Source of the DNA: an uncultured Pseudomonadales bacterium
GTDB taxonomy: Bacteria > Pseudomonadota > Gammaproteobacteria > Pseudomonadales > Pseudohongiellaceae
NCBI GenBank assembly: GCA_943842505.1
Contig: CALTDI010000005.1
Span: 62,001 to 126,000 of the forward strand
Reading direction: 5' to 3'
Length of the DNA stretch: 64,000 nucleotides
Shown here: positions 26,570 through 35,881 of the stretch, in pieces
Numbering within the stretch: the first letter of the stretch is position 1
How the letters are laid out: the number at the start of each line of letters is the position of its first letter
Made by a program: the position numbers and the translations under genes
The notes under the pieces: model-generated
The model's input: the letters and a program-made list of their open reading frames with translations, nothing else
Told to the model about the DNA's origin: nothing
The model's database searches: none

Positions 26570-27748
26570 ATGCTAATCAATTTCTTCATGACCCTCAAAA
26601 AGGAACGGCTACCGGTTTCCTTTACAGAGTTGTTCTCATTACTCGAGTGTCTCAAGCAAAATATAATCTTCGCGAACGTGGAAGATTTCTACTACCTGTC
26701 GCGTATGTGTTTCGTCAAAGACGAGAAGAACTTCGATAAGTTTGATATCGCCTTTGGTAAATACTTCGAAAACATAGACGCGATCAATGACCTGGCTATG
26801 TATCAGATTCCAGATGACTGGCTTCGTAAGCAGATGGAGTCGATGTTAAGTGACGAAGAGAAGGCCAAGATTGAGGCGCTTGGTGGCCTGGACAAGCTCA
26901 TGGAAGAGTTTCGCAAGCGCATTGAAGAGCAGCAGAAGAGGCATGAGGGCGGCAATAAATGGATCGGAACTGGTGGCACATCGCCGTTCGGAGCCTATGG
27001 CTATAACCCCGAGGGTATACGCGTAGGGCAGCAAGAGGGTCGCAACGGGAGCGCCGTCAAGGTCTGGGACAAGCGAAACTATCGGGACTTGGATGATTCG
27101 GTCGAGATAGGTACAAGAAATATCAAGATGGCGCTGAGGCGACTAAGGAAGTTTGCCAGAACCGGTGCTGCAGAAGAGCTAGATATTAACGATACTATCT
27201 CATCAACGGCGAAGAATGCTGGCCTGCTGGATATCAAGATGGTGCCAGAGCGCCACAATTCAGTGAAGGTGTTATTGTTTTTTGATGTGGGTGGTTCGAT
27301 GGATCCCCATGTGAAGTTGTGTGAAGAGTTGTTTTCCGCCGCGCGCACCGAGTTTAAACATCTGAAGTATTATTATTTCCATAATTTTATCTATGAATCA
27401 GTATGGACGAAGAGTCACAGACGCCACGCGGAAACAACATCGACATTTGACATTATCAACAAGTATTCGAAAGACTACAAAATCATCTTCGTGGGTGATG
27501 CTACTATGGCTCCCTACGAGGTGACCCATGTGGGTGGCAGCATCGAGCATTATAACGAAGAGGCTGGAGCGGTCTGGATTAAACGCCTTACCGAGGTGTT
27601 CGATCATATGGTATGGATAAATCCGACACCCAAGACGTATTGGGAGCATAGTTACTCTATTGAAATCGTGAAAGAACTCTTGGAGGACCGTATGTTTCCT
27701 CTGTCTGTTAAAGGTTTGGAAGAAGCCATGGCGCTGTTGACGAAATAA
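26570..27748 (+). CDS. VWA domain protein (CoxE-like), partner of MoxR ATPase
   Basis: A 392-residue soluble protein with a C-terminal von Willebrand A domain. The MIDAS metal site starts with D239-x-G241-x-S243 (FFDVGGSM), followed by GDATMAPYEV as the second loop. The N-terminal 230 residues are helical with a charged stretch (EEFRKRIEEQQKRHEG) and a Gly-rich linker (GTGGTSPFGAYGYNPEG). Such CoxE-type proteins act with MoxR ATPases in cofactor insertion or enzyme activation, but the target here is unknown. It is 2 bp upstream of the acyl-CoA ligase gene. Confidence 0.85.
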   Translation: MLINFFMTLKKERLPVSFTELFSLLECLKQNIIFANVEDFYYLSRMCFVKDEKNFDKFDIAFGKYFENIDAINDLAMYQIPDDWLRKQMESMLSDEEKAKIEALGGLDKLMEEFRKRIEEQQKRHEGGNKWIGTGGTSPFGAYGYNPEGIRVGQQEGRNGSAVKVWDKRNYRDLDDSVEIGTRNIKMALRRLRKFARTGAAEELDINDTISSTAKNAGLLDIKMVPERHNSVKVLLFFDVGGSMDPHVKLCEELFSAARTEFKHLKYYYFHNFIYESVWTKSHRRHAETTSTFDIINKYSKDYKIIFVGDATMAPYEVTHVGGSIEHYNEEAGAVWIKRLTEVFDHMVWINPTPKTYWEHSYSIEIVKELLEDRMFPLSVKGLEEAMALLTK

Positions 27749-27750
27749 TT

Positions 27751-28323
27751 ATGAGCATAGAGAGACTTACAGAAGACCTTCGGCCGGAGAAATTTTCCAC
27801 GTTAACTGAAGTGGTCGATTATTTTTGCACAGAGCATGCGCAGCTGCCTGCCTATACTTGCCTGGGAAGAACGTTGACCTATGGTGAGGTGGACGAATTG
27901 AGCGATAGGTTTGCCCATTACCTGATGACTCAAACCAATCTTAAGCCCGGCGATCGGATCGCTATCCAGCTGCCGAATCTTTTGCAATTTCCTATAGCGT
28001 TCTTTGGGGCGACTAGAGCTGGTCTTGTGGTGGTGAACACGAATCCTCTCTATACGGTTCAGGAGATGGCTCATCAGTTCAAAGACTCTGGTGTTAAAGG
28101 CATTGTGATTCTGTCCAGTTTCTGCGACAAGCTAGAAAAGATATTGCCCCAGACCGAGATAGAGACGGTAATCGTTACTCAGTTAGGTGATATTCAAAAG
28201 CCAATGAAGCGACAGTTCGTTAACTTCATGATTAAGTATGTTCGGAAGATGGTGCCAGCCTATCGAGATCGAAGGGGCTGTCGATTTTCAAAAAATTGTA
28301 GACACGCCAGCGCCGAAAATTAG
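27751..28323 (+). CDS. Long-chain acyl-CoA ligase (FadD-like), N-terminal fragment (frameshifted)
   Basis: The N-terminal third of an AMP-forming acyl-CoA synthetase that would activate fatty acids for beta-oxidation. The sequence follows FadD through RIAIQLPNLLQFPIAFFGATRAGLVVVNTNPLYT and KYVRKMVPAY, then leaves the family at base 28264. Four bases (CGAG, 28264-28267) occupy the place of one codon, so there is one extra nucleotide. The intact protein would be 546 residues against 561 in E. coli FadD. The remaining 20 residues here are out-of-frame translation. It starts 2 bp after the VWA gene, so MoxR, VWA and ligase genes form one operon. Confidence 0.85.
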   Translation: MSIERLTEDLRPEKFSTLTEVVDYFCTEHAQLPAYTCLGRTLTYGEVDELSDRFAHYLMTQTNLKPGDRIAIQLPNLLQFPIAFFGATRAGLVVVNTNPLYTVQEMAHQFKDSGVKGIVILSSFCDKLEKILPQTEIETVIVTQLGDIQKPMKRQFVNFMIKYVRKMVPAYRDRRGCRFSKNCRHASAEN

Positions 28324-29392
28324 CTATCCTGAGTCTGGCAAGGGCCATGACGTTGCGCTTATCTTGTATACTGGCGGAACCACCGGGGTCGCAAAAGGTG
28401 CCATGCTTAGCCACAATAATTTAATTACTAATATGATGCAGCTGCGTTCTCGCTGTCTAAGCGTGATTGACGACAAGATCGAAAATATTCTCGCCCCGCT
28501 TCCTCTGTATCATAGCTATGCCTTTTTGCTGCATTGTTTAACTATGCCGTATGCGGGTAACCACAATATTCTGGTGGCGAACCCGCGAGACACACTGGCA
28601 TTGATCAAGCTTTTCACGCAGTGGCCTATTAGCGGGTTCGTAGGAATTAATACGCTCTATCTCGCTCTGCTGCGGCATAAGGATTTTTCCAGTATAGATT
28701 TTTCCAGTATGAAGTTTTGCGGCGCCGGTGGTATGGCGATGACGACCTCGGTCAGCGAGGAGTGGGCCGAGTCCACTGGCAGTCCTATCTACGAAGGCTA
28801 CGGCCTTACAGAATGCTCTCCAGTAGTTTCAGTCAATATCCCAGGCAAGGAAAGGCTCGGGACCGTAGGCCCCGTTGTGCCAGAGACAGAAACCAAGGTC
28901 GTCGATGATGACGGCAATGAGGTGGCTAGTGGCGAAACCGGTGAGCTCTGGATTCGTGGCCCCCAAGTTATGCAGGGTTACTGGCAGCATGATGGCGAGA
29001 CGGCAAACGCTCTCACCAGCGACGGATGGTTTAAGACAGGCGACTATGTCAGCATTAGTGATGATGACTATATTTCGATCGTAGATCGCAAGAAGGATAT
29101 GATCTTGGTATCTGGCTTCAATGTGTTTCCGAATGAAATCGAAGACTGGGTCAACCGTCATCCAGATGTATTGGAAAGTGCGGCGATCGGCGTCCCCTGC
29201 GAGAAAACTGGCGAGTCGATAAAATTATTTATCGTGCCGAATGAGAAAGAGGTTGATATCGAATCGCTTAAGGCTCATTGCAGGGAGGGGCTAACCGCGT
29301 ATAAGATTCCTCGAGAATTCGTCTTGATCGATGATATTCCTAAATCTATTATCGGCAAAATTCTACATAGAGAACTGCGCGAAACACCATGA
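28238..29392 (+). CDS. Long-chain acyl-CoA ligase (FadD-like), C-terminal fragment
   Basis: Family homology resumes at about 28268 (IEGAVDFQKIVD); the ATG at 28238 is an internal chance start. All adenylation motifs are present: the P-loop YTGGTTGVAKGAML, LPLYHSYAFLL, YEGYGLTECSPV, GWFKTGDYVSI, and the hinge VDRKKDMILVSGFNV with the C-terminal catalytic lysine in KSIIGKILHREL. This fragment has the complete catalytic core but lacks the N-terminal domain unless the single extra base is removed. It is followed 23 bp later by hrpA. Confidence 0.85.
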   Translation: MFGRWCQPIEIEGAVDFQKIVDTPAPKISYPESGKGHDVALILYTGGTTGVAKGAMLSHNNLITNMMQLRSRCLSVIDDKIENILAPLPLYHSYAFLLHCLTMPYAGNHNILVANPRDTLALIKLFTQWPISGFVGINTLYLALLRHKDFSSIDFSSMKFCGAGGMAMTTSVSEEWAESTGSPIYEGYGLTECSPVVSVNIPGKERLGTVGPVVPETETKVVDDDGNEVASGETGELWIRGPQVMQGYWQHDGETANALTSDGWFKTGDYVSISDDDYISIVDRKKDMILVSGFNVFPNEIEDWVNRHPDVLESAAIGVPCEKTGESIKLFIVPNEKEVDIESLKAHCREGLTAYKIPREFVLIDDIPKSIIGKILHRELRETP

Positions 29393-29415
29393 TCACAGCG
29401 CTTGCTTTATGAGCC

Positions 29416-32400
29416 TTGCAGTCCTCAATAATCACTCCAAAGTCGGTAACTACCGTGTCACAAGCCTTGCAGCAAAAGCTCGATAGTTGTCAGCTTGCCG
29501 ATGTGTTTCGCTTGCAGAAAACATTGAGCAGGCTCGAGCGTGAAACGCTTTCAAAAAGCGATCTTGCGTCGTCGACGGCGGCCTTTGAGGCTGCTATCGC
29601 CAAGTCTCAGAAAGCCTGTGAGATAAGACGCGCAGCCATCCCCTCCAGCATTCACTATCCTGAAAGTCTCCCGGTAAGTGGCAGAGCATCTGAGATCGCC
29701 AAATTGCTTGCTGAGCATCAGGTCGTCATCGTCGCGGGAGATACCGGTTCAGGCAAGACTACGCAGCTGCCCAAGATCTGTCTCGAGGCGGGGTTTGGGA
29801 TACGAGGGCTCATAGGTCATACCCAGCCCAGACGACTGGCTGCTTTGTCGGTAGCGACCAGAATCGCAGAGGAGTTGGGTTGTGAACTAGGTGGCGGTGT
29901 GGGTTCGCAGATTCGCTTTAAGGACAATACCAGCGATCAAAGCTTCCTCAAATTGATGACTGACGGAATCTTGCTGGCGGAGATTCAGCAAGATAAGTTT
30001 CTCAATAAATATGAAGTTCTAATTATCGACGAGGCTCATGAGCGCTCTCTGAACATCGATTTCCTGCTTGGCTATCTGAAGCAATTGCTGAGTAAGCGCA
30101 AGAATTTAAAGCTCATTGTTACCTCGGCGACCATCGATGTTGATAAGTTTTCCAGGCATTTCGAGGATGCCCCCATCGTGGCTGTCTCCGGAAGAACCTA
30201 CCCAGTTGAGACTCGATATGAACCGCTCATTGAATCGAGTGCAGACCAGATCGATGACGATATGCAGATTGATGGCATTATCAAGGCAGTTGAGGAAATA
30301 GCCTATAAGGACAGGCGCAAGGGGGGATCAAGTGGCGATATTCTGGTCTTCCTCAGCAGCGAGAGAGAAATACGAGCAACCGCAACTGCGTTGAGAAAGC
30401 AGAAATATAGCGATGTTGAGATTTTGCCTCTGTATGGACGATTGCGCTATTCCGAGCAGGCCAAGATATTTAAGCCCGGTAGAGGCAGGAAGATAGTGCT
30501 GGCGACCAACGTCGCGGAGACCTCGATTACCGTACCAGGCATCAATTATGTGATCGATACCGGGCTCGCTCGCATCAGCCGTTATAGCCTGCAGAGCAAG
30601 GTGCAGAGACTGCCCATAGAAGCCATATCACAGGCGAGTGCAAACCAGCGCAAGGGTCGCTGTGGGCGCATGGCAGATGGTGTCTGTATCCGCCTGTATT
30701 CGGAGAACGACTTCGAAGGTAGACCCGAGTTTACCGACCCTGAAATCATGCGCACTAATTTGGCTTCGGTGATCTTGCGTATGAAGCATCTTCGTCTGGG
30801 CGATATTGAGCAGTTTCCGTTTCTGGATGCTCCGGAGCCAAAGGCAATTAACGAAGGCGCCAAGCTGCTAATAGAGCTCGATGCACTGAGTAATTCCCGA
30901 GAGCTTACCGACAGTGGTCGTAAGATGGCGATTCTGCCTGTAGATCCCAAATATGCTCGCATGCTGATAACGGCGAGTGCGCAGAGCTGCCTGCGAGAGT
31001 TGCTTATAATAGTTAGCGGGCTAAGCATTCAGGATCCTAGAGAAATATCGAGTGAAAACAGGCAGCAGGCAATGCAGCAACTGGCTGAGTTCGAGCATCC
31101 AGATTCTGACTTCCTTGGCCTGGTCTCTCTCTGGGATGATTACGAGAAAAGAAGACAGGACTTAAATCAGGGGCAGCTTCGAAGGCACTGCAAAAAATAT
31201 TTCCTTTCCTATATGCGCATGCGCGAATGGCGCGAAGTTCATCACCAGCTAGTCCTCTCCTGTCAGAGACTGGGGCTGAGAACCAATAAGGAAGCGGGGG
31301 ACTACGAGGCAATTCACAAGAGCCTGATCAGTGGTTCCCTAAATCAAATAGCGAAGCGTCTCGAAGGCAGAAACTATCGCGGAAACAGGAACAAGTCATT
31401 CTCTCTGTTCTCGACCTCTGTTTTATCGAATAAGGGGGCGAGGTGGATTGTAACCGGCGAGCAGATCGAAACCTCCCAGACCTTTGCCACGCAAGCTGCC
31501 AAAATTCAGCCAGAATGGGTTGAAGCGATGGCCCTTCATCTGGTCAAGCGCGAGTACTTTGAGCCTCATTGGAGCAAGAAGCGCCAACAGGTAATGGCTT
31601 ACGAGAAGGTGCAGCTGTACGGCCTGGTGATCATAGAGAAATCCCTTCTCAGCTATAACAAGATTGACCCTCAGGTTTCTAGAGAGTTATTTATTAGGGA
31701 AGGGCTGGTTCCAGGTGAGATTGCCGTTGGGCTTAAGTTTTATAAGAACAATTTGGAATTGGTCTCCTCACTGGCGAAGCAGGAAGAGAAAATTCGTCGT
31801 CCGGAACTATTGGTCACTGAGCGCGACCTTATCGCATTCTACGAGCAGCGTATCCCTGAGGATGTATGCTCGACTCGCGATCTAAGCTCGTGGGTAAAGA
31901 AGCAGGGCAAAGCCGCCGAAGAGCTGCTCTCGATGACGGTAGACAACCTGATTAGCTCGGAGACGGCCATTGATGCGATGCAGGCATTTCCCGATGCAGC
32001 GGCTATTCACAGGAACGAGCTTCGCCTGGACTACGTATTTGAACCTGGCAATAAGGCTGATGGGGCAACGCTAGAGGTGCCTTTGGCGATGATTAGTCAG
32101 CTGCGTCAGGTGGATCTGGACTGGGCTGTACCTGGTAATTTAATTGAGAAATGTACGGCCTTGATTAAAGGGCTACCCAAGTCTCGTCGCAAGAACTTCA
32201 TTCCTGTGAATGCTTTCGTTAAACAAGCTTGTGAGCAAATGTCCAATGCTGACGGAGACATAATAGATTCTCTGTTGTCACAGATTCGCAATCTCAAGGG
32301 TTTGGAAGTAGACAGGGCAGAGTTTGAGCAGATCGACTTGCCGGCTCATCTGAAAACGAAAATACGTGTAATGGGCGATGAGGGCAATGAGATTGCTTTC

Positions 32401-33381
32401 GCTGGCAGTATCGAACAGGTGAAGGCCCAACTTCAGGAGCAAGGGCTGTTTGAGAATGGTCTGACTGACATGCGTGCTAGTGACGCGAGTCACAAGTCGG
32501 CGAGTGAAACTGCCTATAATCATCCCCTGGAAATAGCCGGGGCTAAGGATTGGGTGTTCGATGACCTGCCAGAGCAGGTAGAAATAGGTGACGCGCTTAA
32601 GTTGATTCGATTTCCCGCGCTTGTTGTTGAAGGCGATACGGTAGGCGTAAACTTATTTCCCGATAGGTTTCTCGCTAACAAGAATCATTTACAGGGCTTG
32701 GTCAAACTCTTTCAATTGCGGAGTATCCAACAGCGAAACCAGTTAAAGAAAAAGTTCAGTCGTTTGGCCGATTTGCTGGTTCTTAAGGCTCCGTTTCCAC
32801 TAGCTAGGTTTGCAGAAGATGCGATTTGGATTAGTTATGTGGCAGCCTTCGATCTCGAAGAATCGTTGCCTAGAACTAAGTCAGACTTTCTACAACGGCT
32901 GGAGACGGGAAAGCCTAAGATCATAGGTCATGCAGAAAAGATTGAGACACTATTTGCCAAGGTCGTAGAGGAACATTTTGGCATAGGGCGCGCCATAGCT
33001 GAATTTAAGCAAGGGGCGCTGGCCTATGTTGCGGAAGATATCGAGAAGCAACTGGCCGGACTTCTCCATGAGAGCTTTCTTTCTGAGACCGGTCTAGTAT
33101 GGTTTACTGAATACCCAAGGTATTTGAAGGCGATTTCAGTTCGTCTGAGCAAGGCCCCCCATATGGGGGATAAGGATAAGCCAAATACTGAGCTACTATC
33201 CCAGTACTGGCTGAGATACACCGCGCTGGATGCTAAGGCCAAGGCCAGCGACAAGACAGAACTACAGGCATTGCGCTGGATGTTGGAAGAATTTCGAGTA
33301 TCACTGTTCGCTCAGACTCTGGGGACACGAATTGCAGTTTCCGAAAAGCGCATAAACAAGTTGTTTGAGACATTGCATTAG
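29416..33381 (+). CDS. hrpA: DEAH-box ATP-dependent RNA helicase HrpA
   Basis: A large RNA helicase; E. coli HrpA is linked to mRNA processing and rescue of stalled or collided ribosomes. The 1321-residue protein matches the family length (1300). Visible motifs are I GDTGSGKTTQ, Ia TQPRRLAA, II IIDEAHERS, III TSATID, V LATNVAETSITVPG and VI QRKGRCGR, followed by the winged helix/ratchet/OB region and the HrpA-specific C-terminal DUF3418 domain. It starts with TTG at 29416, chosen because the N-terminus (TTVSQALQQKLDSCQLAD) aligns with E. coli HrpA. The coding frame is uninterrupted across 4 kb. Confidence 0.95.
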   Translation: MQSSIITPKSVTTVSQALQQKLDSCQLADVFRLQKTLSRLERETLSKSDLASSTAAFEAAIAKSQKACEIRRAAIPSSIHYPESLPVSGRASEIAKLLAEHQVVIVAGDTGSGKTTQLPKICLEAGFGIRGLIGHTQPRRLAALSVATRIAEELGCELGGGVGSQIRFKDNTSDQSFLKLMTDGILLAEIQQDKFLNKYEVLIIDEAHERSLNIDFLLGYLKQLLSKRKNLKLIVTSATIDVDKFSRHFEDAPIVAVSGRTYPVETRYEPLIESSADQIDDDMQIDGIIKAVEEIAYKDRRKGGSSGDILVFLSSEREIRATATALRKQKYSDVEILPLYGRLRYSEQAKIFKPGRGRKIVLATNVAETSITVPGINYVIDTGLARISRYSLQSKVQRLPIEAISQASANQRKGRCGRMADGVCIRLYSENDFEGRPEFTDPEIMRTNLASVILRMKHLRLGDIEQFPFLDAPEPKAINEGAKLLIELDALSNSRELTDSGRKMAILPVDPKYARMLITASAQSCLRELLIIVSGLSIQDPREISSENRQQAMQQLAEFEHPDSDFLGLVSLWDDYEKRRQDLNQGQLRRHCKKYFLSYMRMREWREVHHQLVLSCQRLGLRTNKEAGDYEAIHKSLISGSLNQIAKRLEGRNYRGNRNKSFSLFSTSVLSNKGARWIVTGEQIETSQTFATQAAKIQPEWVEAMALHLVKREYFEPHWSKKRQQVMAYEKVQLYGLVIIEKSLLSYNKIDPQVSRELFIREGLVPGEIAVGLKFYKNNLELVSSLAKQEEKIRRPELLVTERDLIAFYEQRIPEDVCSTRDLSSWVKKQGKAAEELLSMTVDNLISSETAIDAMQAFPDAAAIHRNELRLDYVFEPGNKADGATLEVPLAMISQLRQVDLDWAVPGNLIEKCTALIKGLPKSRRKNFIPVNAFVKQACEQMSNADGDIIDSLLSQIRNLKGLEVDRAEFEQIDLPAHLKTKIRVMGDEGNEIAFAGSIEQVKAQLQEQGLFENGLTDMRASDASHKSASETAYNHPLEIAGAKDWVFDDLPEQVEIGDALKLIRFPALVVEGDTVGVNLFPDRFLANKNHLQGLVKLFQLRSIQQRNQLKKKFSRLADLLVLKAPFPLARFAEDAIWISYVAAFDLEESLPRTKSDFLQRLETGKPKIIGHAEKIETLFAKVVEEHFGIGRAIAEFKQGALAYVAEDIEKQLAGLLHESFLSETGLVWFTEYPRYLKAISVRLSKAPHMGDKDKPNTELLSQYWLRYTALDAKAKASDKTELQALRWMLEEFRVSLFAQTLGTRIAVSEKRINKLFETLH

Positions 33382-33403
33382 GGATCCAACGGCAGACGGA
33401 ATC

Positions 33404-34132
33404 GTGGAATATTTTACTACACAGCAGTTTGTCAGAAATGCGCGCGGGGCCTACTGGGCGCTGTTACTGCTATGTGTCTTTTCGATAGCCCCTGCTCAGG
33501 CCCAAACCCACGATCCCTGGAGTGATGCTAATGAGAGGGTTTTCAAACTTAACGACTATTTCGATCGGGTAGTTGGAAGATCGGTATCGATTGCCTATAC
33601 CACTTTTATACCAAGGATAGCGCGACAGGGTATCCGGAATATTTTCAGTAACATCGATGATATCAATGTCTTTGTGAATGACCTCTTACAACTAAAGCTC
33701 GATGCTGCGCTAAATGATTCTGGCCGTCTCTTGGTGAACACGACACTAGGTTTGGGTGGAATATTGGATATCGCTAGTGGTTATGGCCTCTACAAGAATG
33801 AAGAAGATTTTGGGCAAACTCTTGGTAGGTGGGGCGTGGCTGCAGGGCCCTACGTCATGCTTCCAGTCTTTGGAGCAAGCAATGTAAGAGACTCTTTTGG
33901 CTTGGTGCTCGATACCTTGTTTAACCCTATTCAGTACCATAAAGATGAATCGCTGCGTCTGACCCTGTTTTTAGTTAGGGAAACAGACTCGCGGTCCGGT
34001 CGTCTTGCTCTTGATGAGCTAATCACGGGTAACCGTTATCTCTTCGTGCGCGAGGCCTATGTGCAGAGGCGCGAATATCTGGTTACTGATGGTCAGGTCG
34101 AAGATGAATTTGGCGATTTCGGTAACTTCTAA
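33404..34132 (+). CDS. mlaA: MlaA (VacJ) outer-membrane phospholipid-removal protein
   Basis: MlaA extracts mislocalised phospholipids from the outer leaflet of the outer membrane and passes them to MlaC. The body matches the family: DPWSDANERVFKLNDYFDRVV, IRNIFSNIDDINVFVNDLLQ, GRLLVNTTLGLGGILDIA, EDFGQTLGRWGVAAGPYVMLPVFG. The frame opens at a TTG (33365) overlapping hrpA; GTG 33404 is preferred because it starts a normal signal peptide (hydrophobic core WALLLLCVFSIA, cleavage near AQA-QT). The usual lipobox cysteine is not in a canonical context (LLLC-V deep in the core), so this may be a non-lipidated form. The other mla genes are not nearby. Confidence 0.9.
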   Translation: MEYFTTQQFVRNARGAYWALLLLCVFSIAPAQAQTHDPWSDANERVFKLNDYFDRVVGRSVSIAYTTFIPRIARQGIRNIFSNIDDINVFVNDLLQLKLDAALNDSGRLLVNTTLGLGGILDIASGYGLYKNEEDFGQTLGRWGVAAGPYVMLPVFGASNVRDSFGLVLDTLFNPIQYHKDESLRLTLFLVRETDSRSGRLALDELITGNRYLFVREAYVQRREYLVTDGQVEDEFGDFGNF

Positions 34133-34145
34133 ATAGAATTTGTTG

Positions 34146-34613
34146 TTAGCCGGGTTGCGCGTTTCTTACTTGTAACTTCGTCTTGATGAAATCACTGTGT
34201 GAAACGTAGATGAGCTCTGAAATCTTCCTGATCAGGTGGTCTTCATACTTGTCGAGCTTCTCGTCGGCAAAGGCAATACGCCACATGTTTTTTATTAAAG
34301 CGATTTTCTGCTCGTTGTCGTAATTGTCATTTATCAGTCGAGTAAATTCATACAGAGACGTCGCATCATGAGCCTCTTCCTTAGCTAGTTTTGTCAACTC
34401 TTCCAAGTCTTCATCTGCAACCTGATAGCTGTGTTTAAGAACCTTCATAAATTCCGCATGTTCGCGTTCGTCCAATTCATGATCGGAATTCATTACCTCG
34501 ATCAGTAAAGCGGCGCAGGTTAGATCAACCTGGCTGAGTAGGGCGTCGCTAGTTACACTGGCGTCGTCTTTCGCAAGTTTGTCTTCAAAAAAGCTCATAA
34601 TCGCGTCGATCAC
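34146..34613 (-). CDS. TerB-like (tellurite-resistance/DjlA-TerB fold) protein
   Basis: A 155-residue acidic, all-helical protein resembling the TerB/COG4103 fold. Two copies of the family signature are visible: AALLIEVMNSDHELDEREHAEF and KNMWRIAFADEKLDKYEDHLIRKISELI, each with the acidic metal-binding pattern D-x-E/D-L/K-D. Function in non-operonic TerB proteins is unknown; despite the name, no tellurite genes are present. It is convergent with mlaA (13-bp gap) and lies 46 bp downstream of dusA on the same strand. Confidence 0.85.
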   Translation of the reverse strand: MIDAIMSFFEDKLAKDDASVTSDALLSQVDLTCAALLIEVMNSDHELDEREHAEFMKVLKHSYQVADEDLEELTKLAKEEAHDATSLYEFTRLINDNYDNEQKIALIKNMWRIAFADEKLDKYEDHLIRKISELIYVSHSDFIKTKLQVRNAQPG

Positions 34614-34659
34614 GGGGTCTATTCCTCTGTTTTAGTCTATTGTCGTCACTTATCTTGAA

Positions 34660-35685
34660 TTAGCTCACGAAAGAAGCAGCATCGAATAAAATTTCAATTC
34701 CAGCCGATTTCTTATAGCTGTTCTCGCTTAGGTGTCTCCGAAATTGTTTGCCACCTTTCTGTCCTTTGAATAAGCCAAGTATATGTCGCGTCATATGGTG
34801 GAGCGGGGTGCCCCGATCTAGTTCTTGCTCTATGTAGGGTATGAATTTCTGTAAGCGTTCGACACGGGTGCTGGCGTTCCTCGTGGCGCCGAAGAACCGG
34901 TTGTCAACTTCATTGAGAATGAAGGGATTCTGGTAGGCTTCTCTGCCCAGCATCACGCCATCCGTCGAATCAAGTAATGCGATCCCCTCTTCCAGTGTTT
35001 TTATCCCGCCGTTGATGATAATCGATAATTCGGGAAAGCTGCGTTTGAGGGTGAACACGCTTTCATAGTTAAGCGGGGGAATTTCACGGTTCTCTTTTGG
35101 GCTCAGTCCGGAAAGGATTGCTTTGCGTGCATGCACGATGAACAGCTCGCAGCCGGCAGTCGCTACTTTACCCACGAAGTCTTCTAATTCGGCCTGGCTA
35201 TCACGATCATCTATTCCGATGCGGCACTTTACCGTCACAGGTAGATCAACGCTAGCCATCATGCTTTGGATGCATCTCCCAACAAGATCCGGCTCCGCCA
35301 TCAAGCAGGCACCAAAAGCGCCAGACTGAACTCTATCGCTAGGGCAGCCTACATTGAGATTGATCTCGTCGTATCCAGCGCGTTCGCCCAATACGGCTGC
35401 TTGGGCCAACTCTTCCGGATCGCTCCCTCCCAGTTGCAAAGCAACGGGATTCTCATCGGGGCTGTGTTGCAGTAGATAATTTGCGTCACCGTGTTTCAGT
35501 GCCGCGCTCGTTACCATCTCGGTATAGAGCAGGGTATGTGCCGACAGCTGGCGCAGGAACACGCGATCGTGACGATCGGTCCAATCCATCATCGGGGCGA
35601 CACAGAAACGGTGGCTTAAAGCTGCTGGCGGTTCTGTGATCTGGGGTATAGCTGCTTGCTCAGAAGCGCTCTTCAACGATTGCAC
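34660..35685 (-). CDS. dusA: tRNA-dihydrouridine(20/20a) synthase
   Basis: DusA reduces U20/U20a of tRNA to dihydrouridine with FMN and NADPH. The 341-residue TIM-barrel protein has RFCVAPMMDWTDRHDR at the FMN site, the catalytic cysteine C114 in NLNVGCPSDRVQSGAFGA, VTVKCRIGIDD, FIVHARKAILSGLSPKENR (the DusA-specific loop) and IIINGGIKT. The HMTRHILGLFKGQKGGKQFRRHL tail is the tRNA-binding helical domain. The N-terminus as read has about 20 extra residues before the barrel, so the true start may be slightly internal. It is divergent from gltX. Confidence 0.94.
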   Translation of the reverse strand: MQSLKSASEQAAIPQITEPPAALSHRFCVAPMMDWTDRHDRVFLRQLSAHTLLYTEMVTSAALKHGDANYLLQHSPDENPVALQLGGSDPEELAQAAVLGERAGYDEINLNVGCPSDRVQSGAFGACLMAEPDLVGRCIQSMMASVDLPVTVKCRIGIDDRDSQAELEDFVGKVATAGCELFIVHARKAILSGLSPKENREIPPLNYESVFTLKRSFPELSIIINGGIKTLEEGIALLDSTDGVMLGREAYQNPFILNEVDNRFFGATRNASTRVERLQKFIPYIEQELDRGTPLHHMTRHILGLFKGQKGGKQFRRHLSENSYKKSAGIEILFDAASFVS

Positions 35686-35881
35686 CTTGTGGCTTTCCTT
35701 ATAATGGGACGCAGGTTTTAGCGAATGCTCGTTTCCATGTCAAGAAGTAGCGCCGATCGCCAATTCGACTAAGATAGGAATTGAAGTCGAATCGCGTATA
35801 ATCTCGCCTTCAATAAGACGGATGCCCCCGAGATCCTGCCGGGTCGATTGTAGATATGGGGTCATCTCGAGTAGAAACAAT

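Noticed and set aside
34146-34613. Tellurite resistance system
   Set aside because: A lone TerB-fold protein without terC, terD, terE or related genes does not support a resistance operon.
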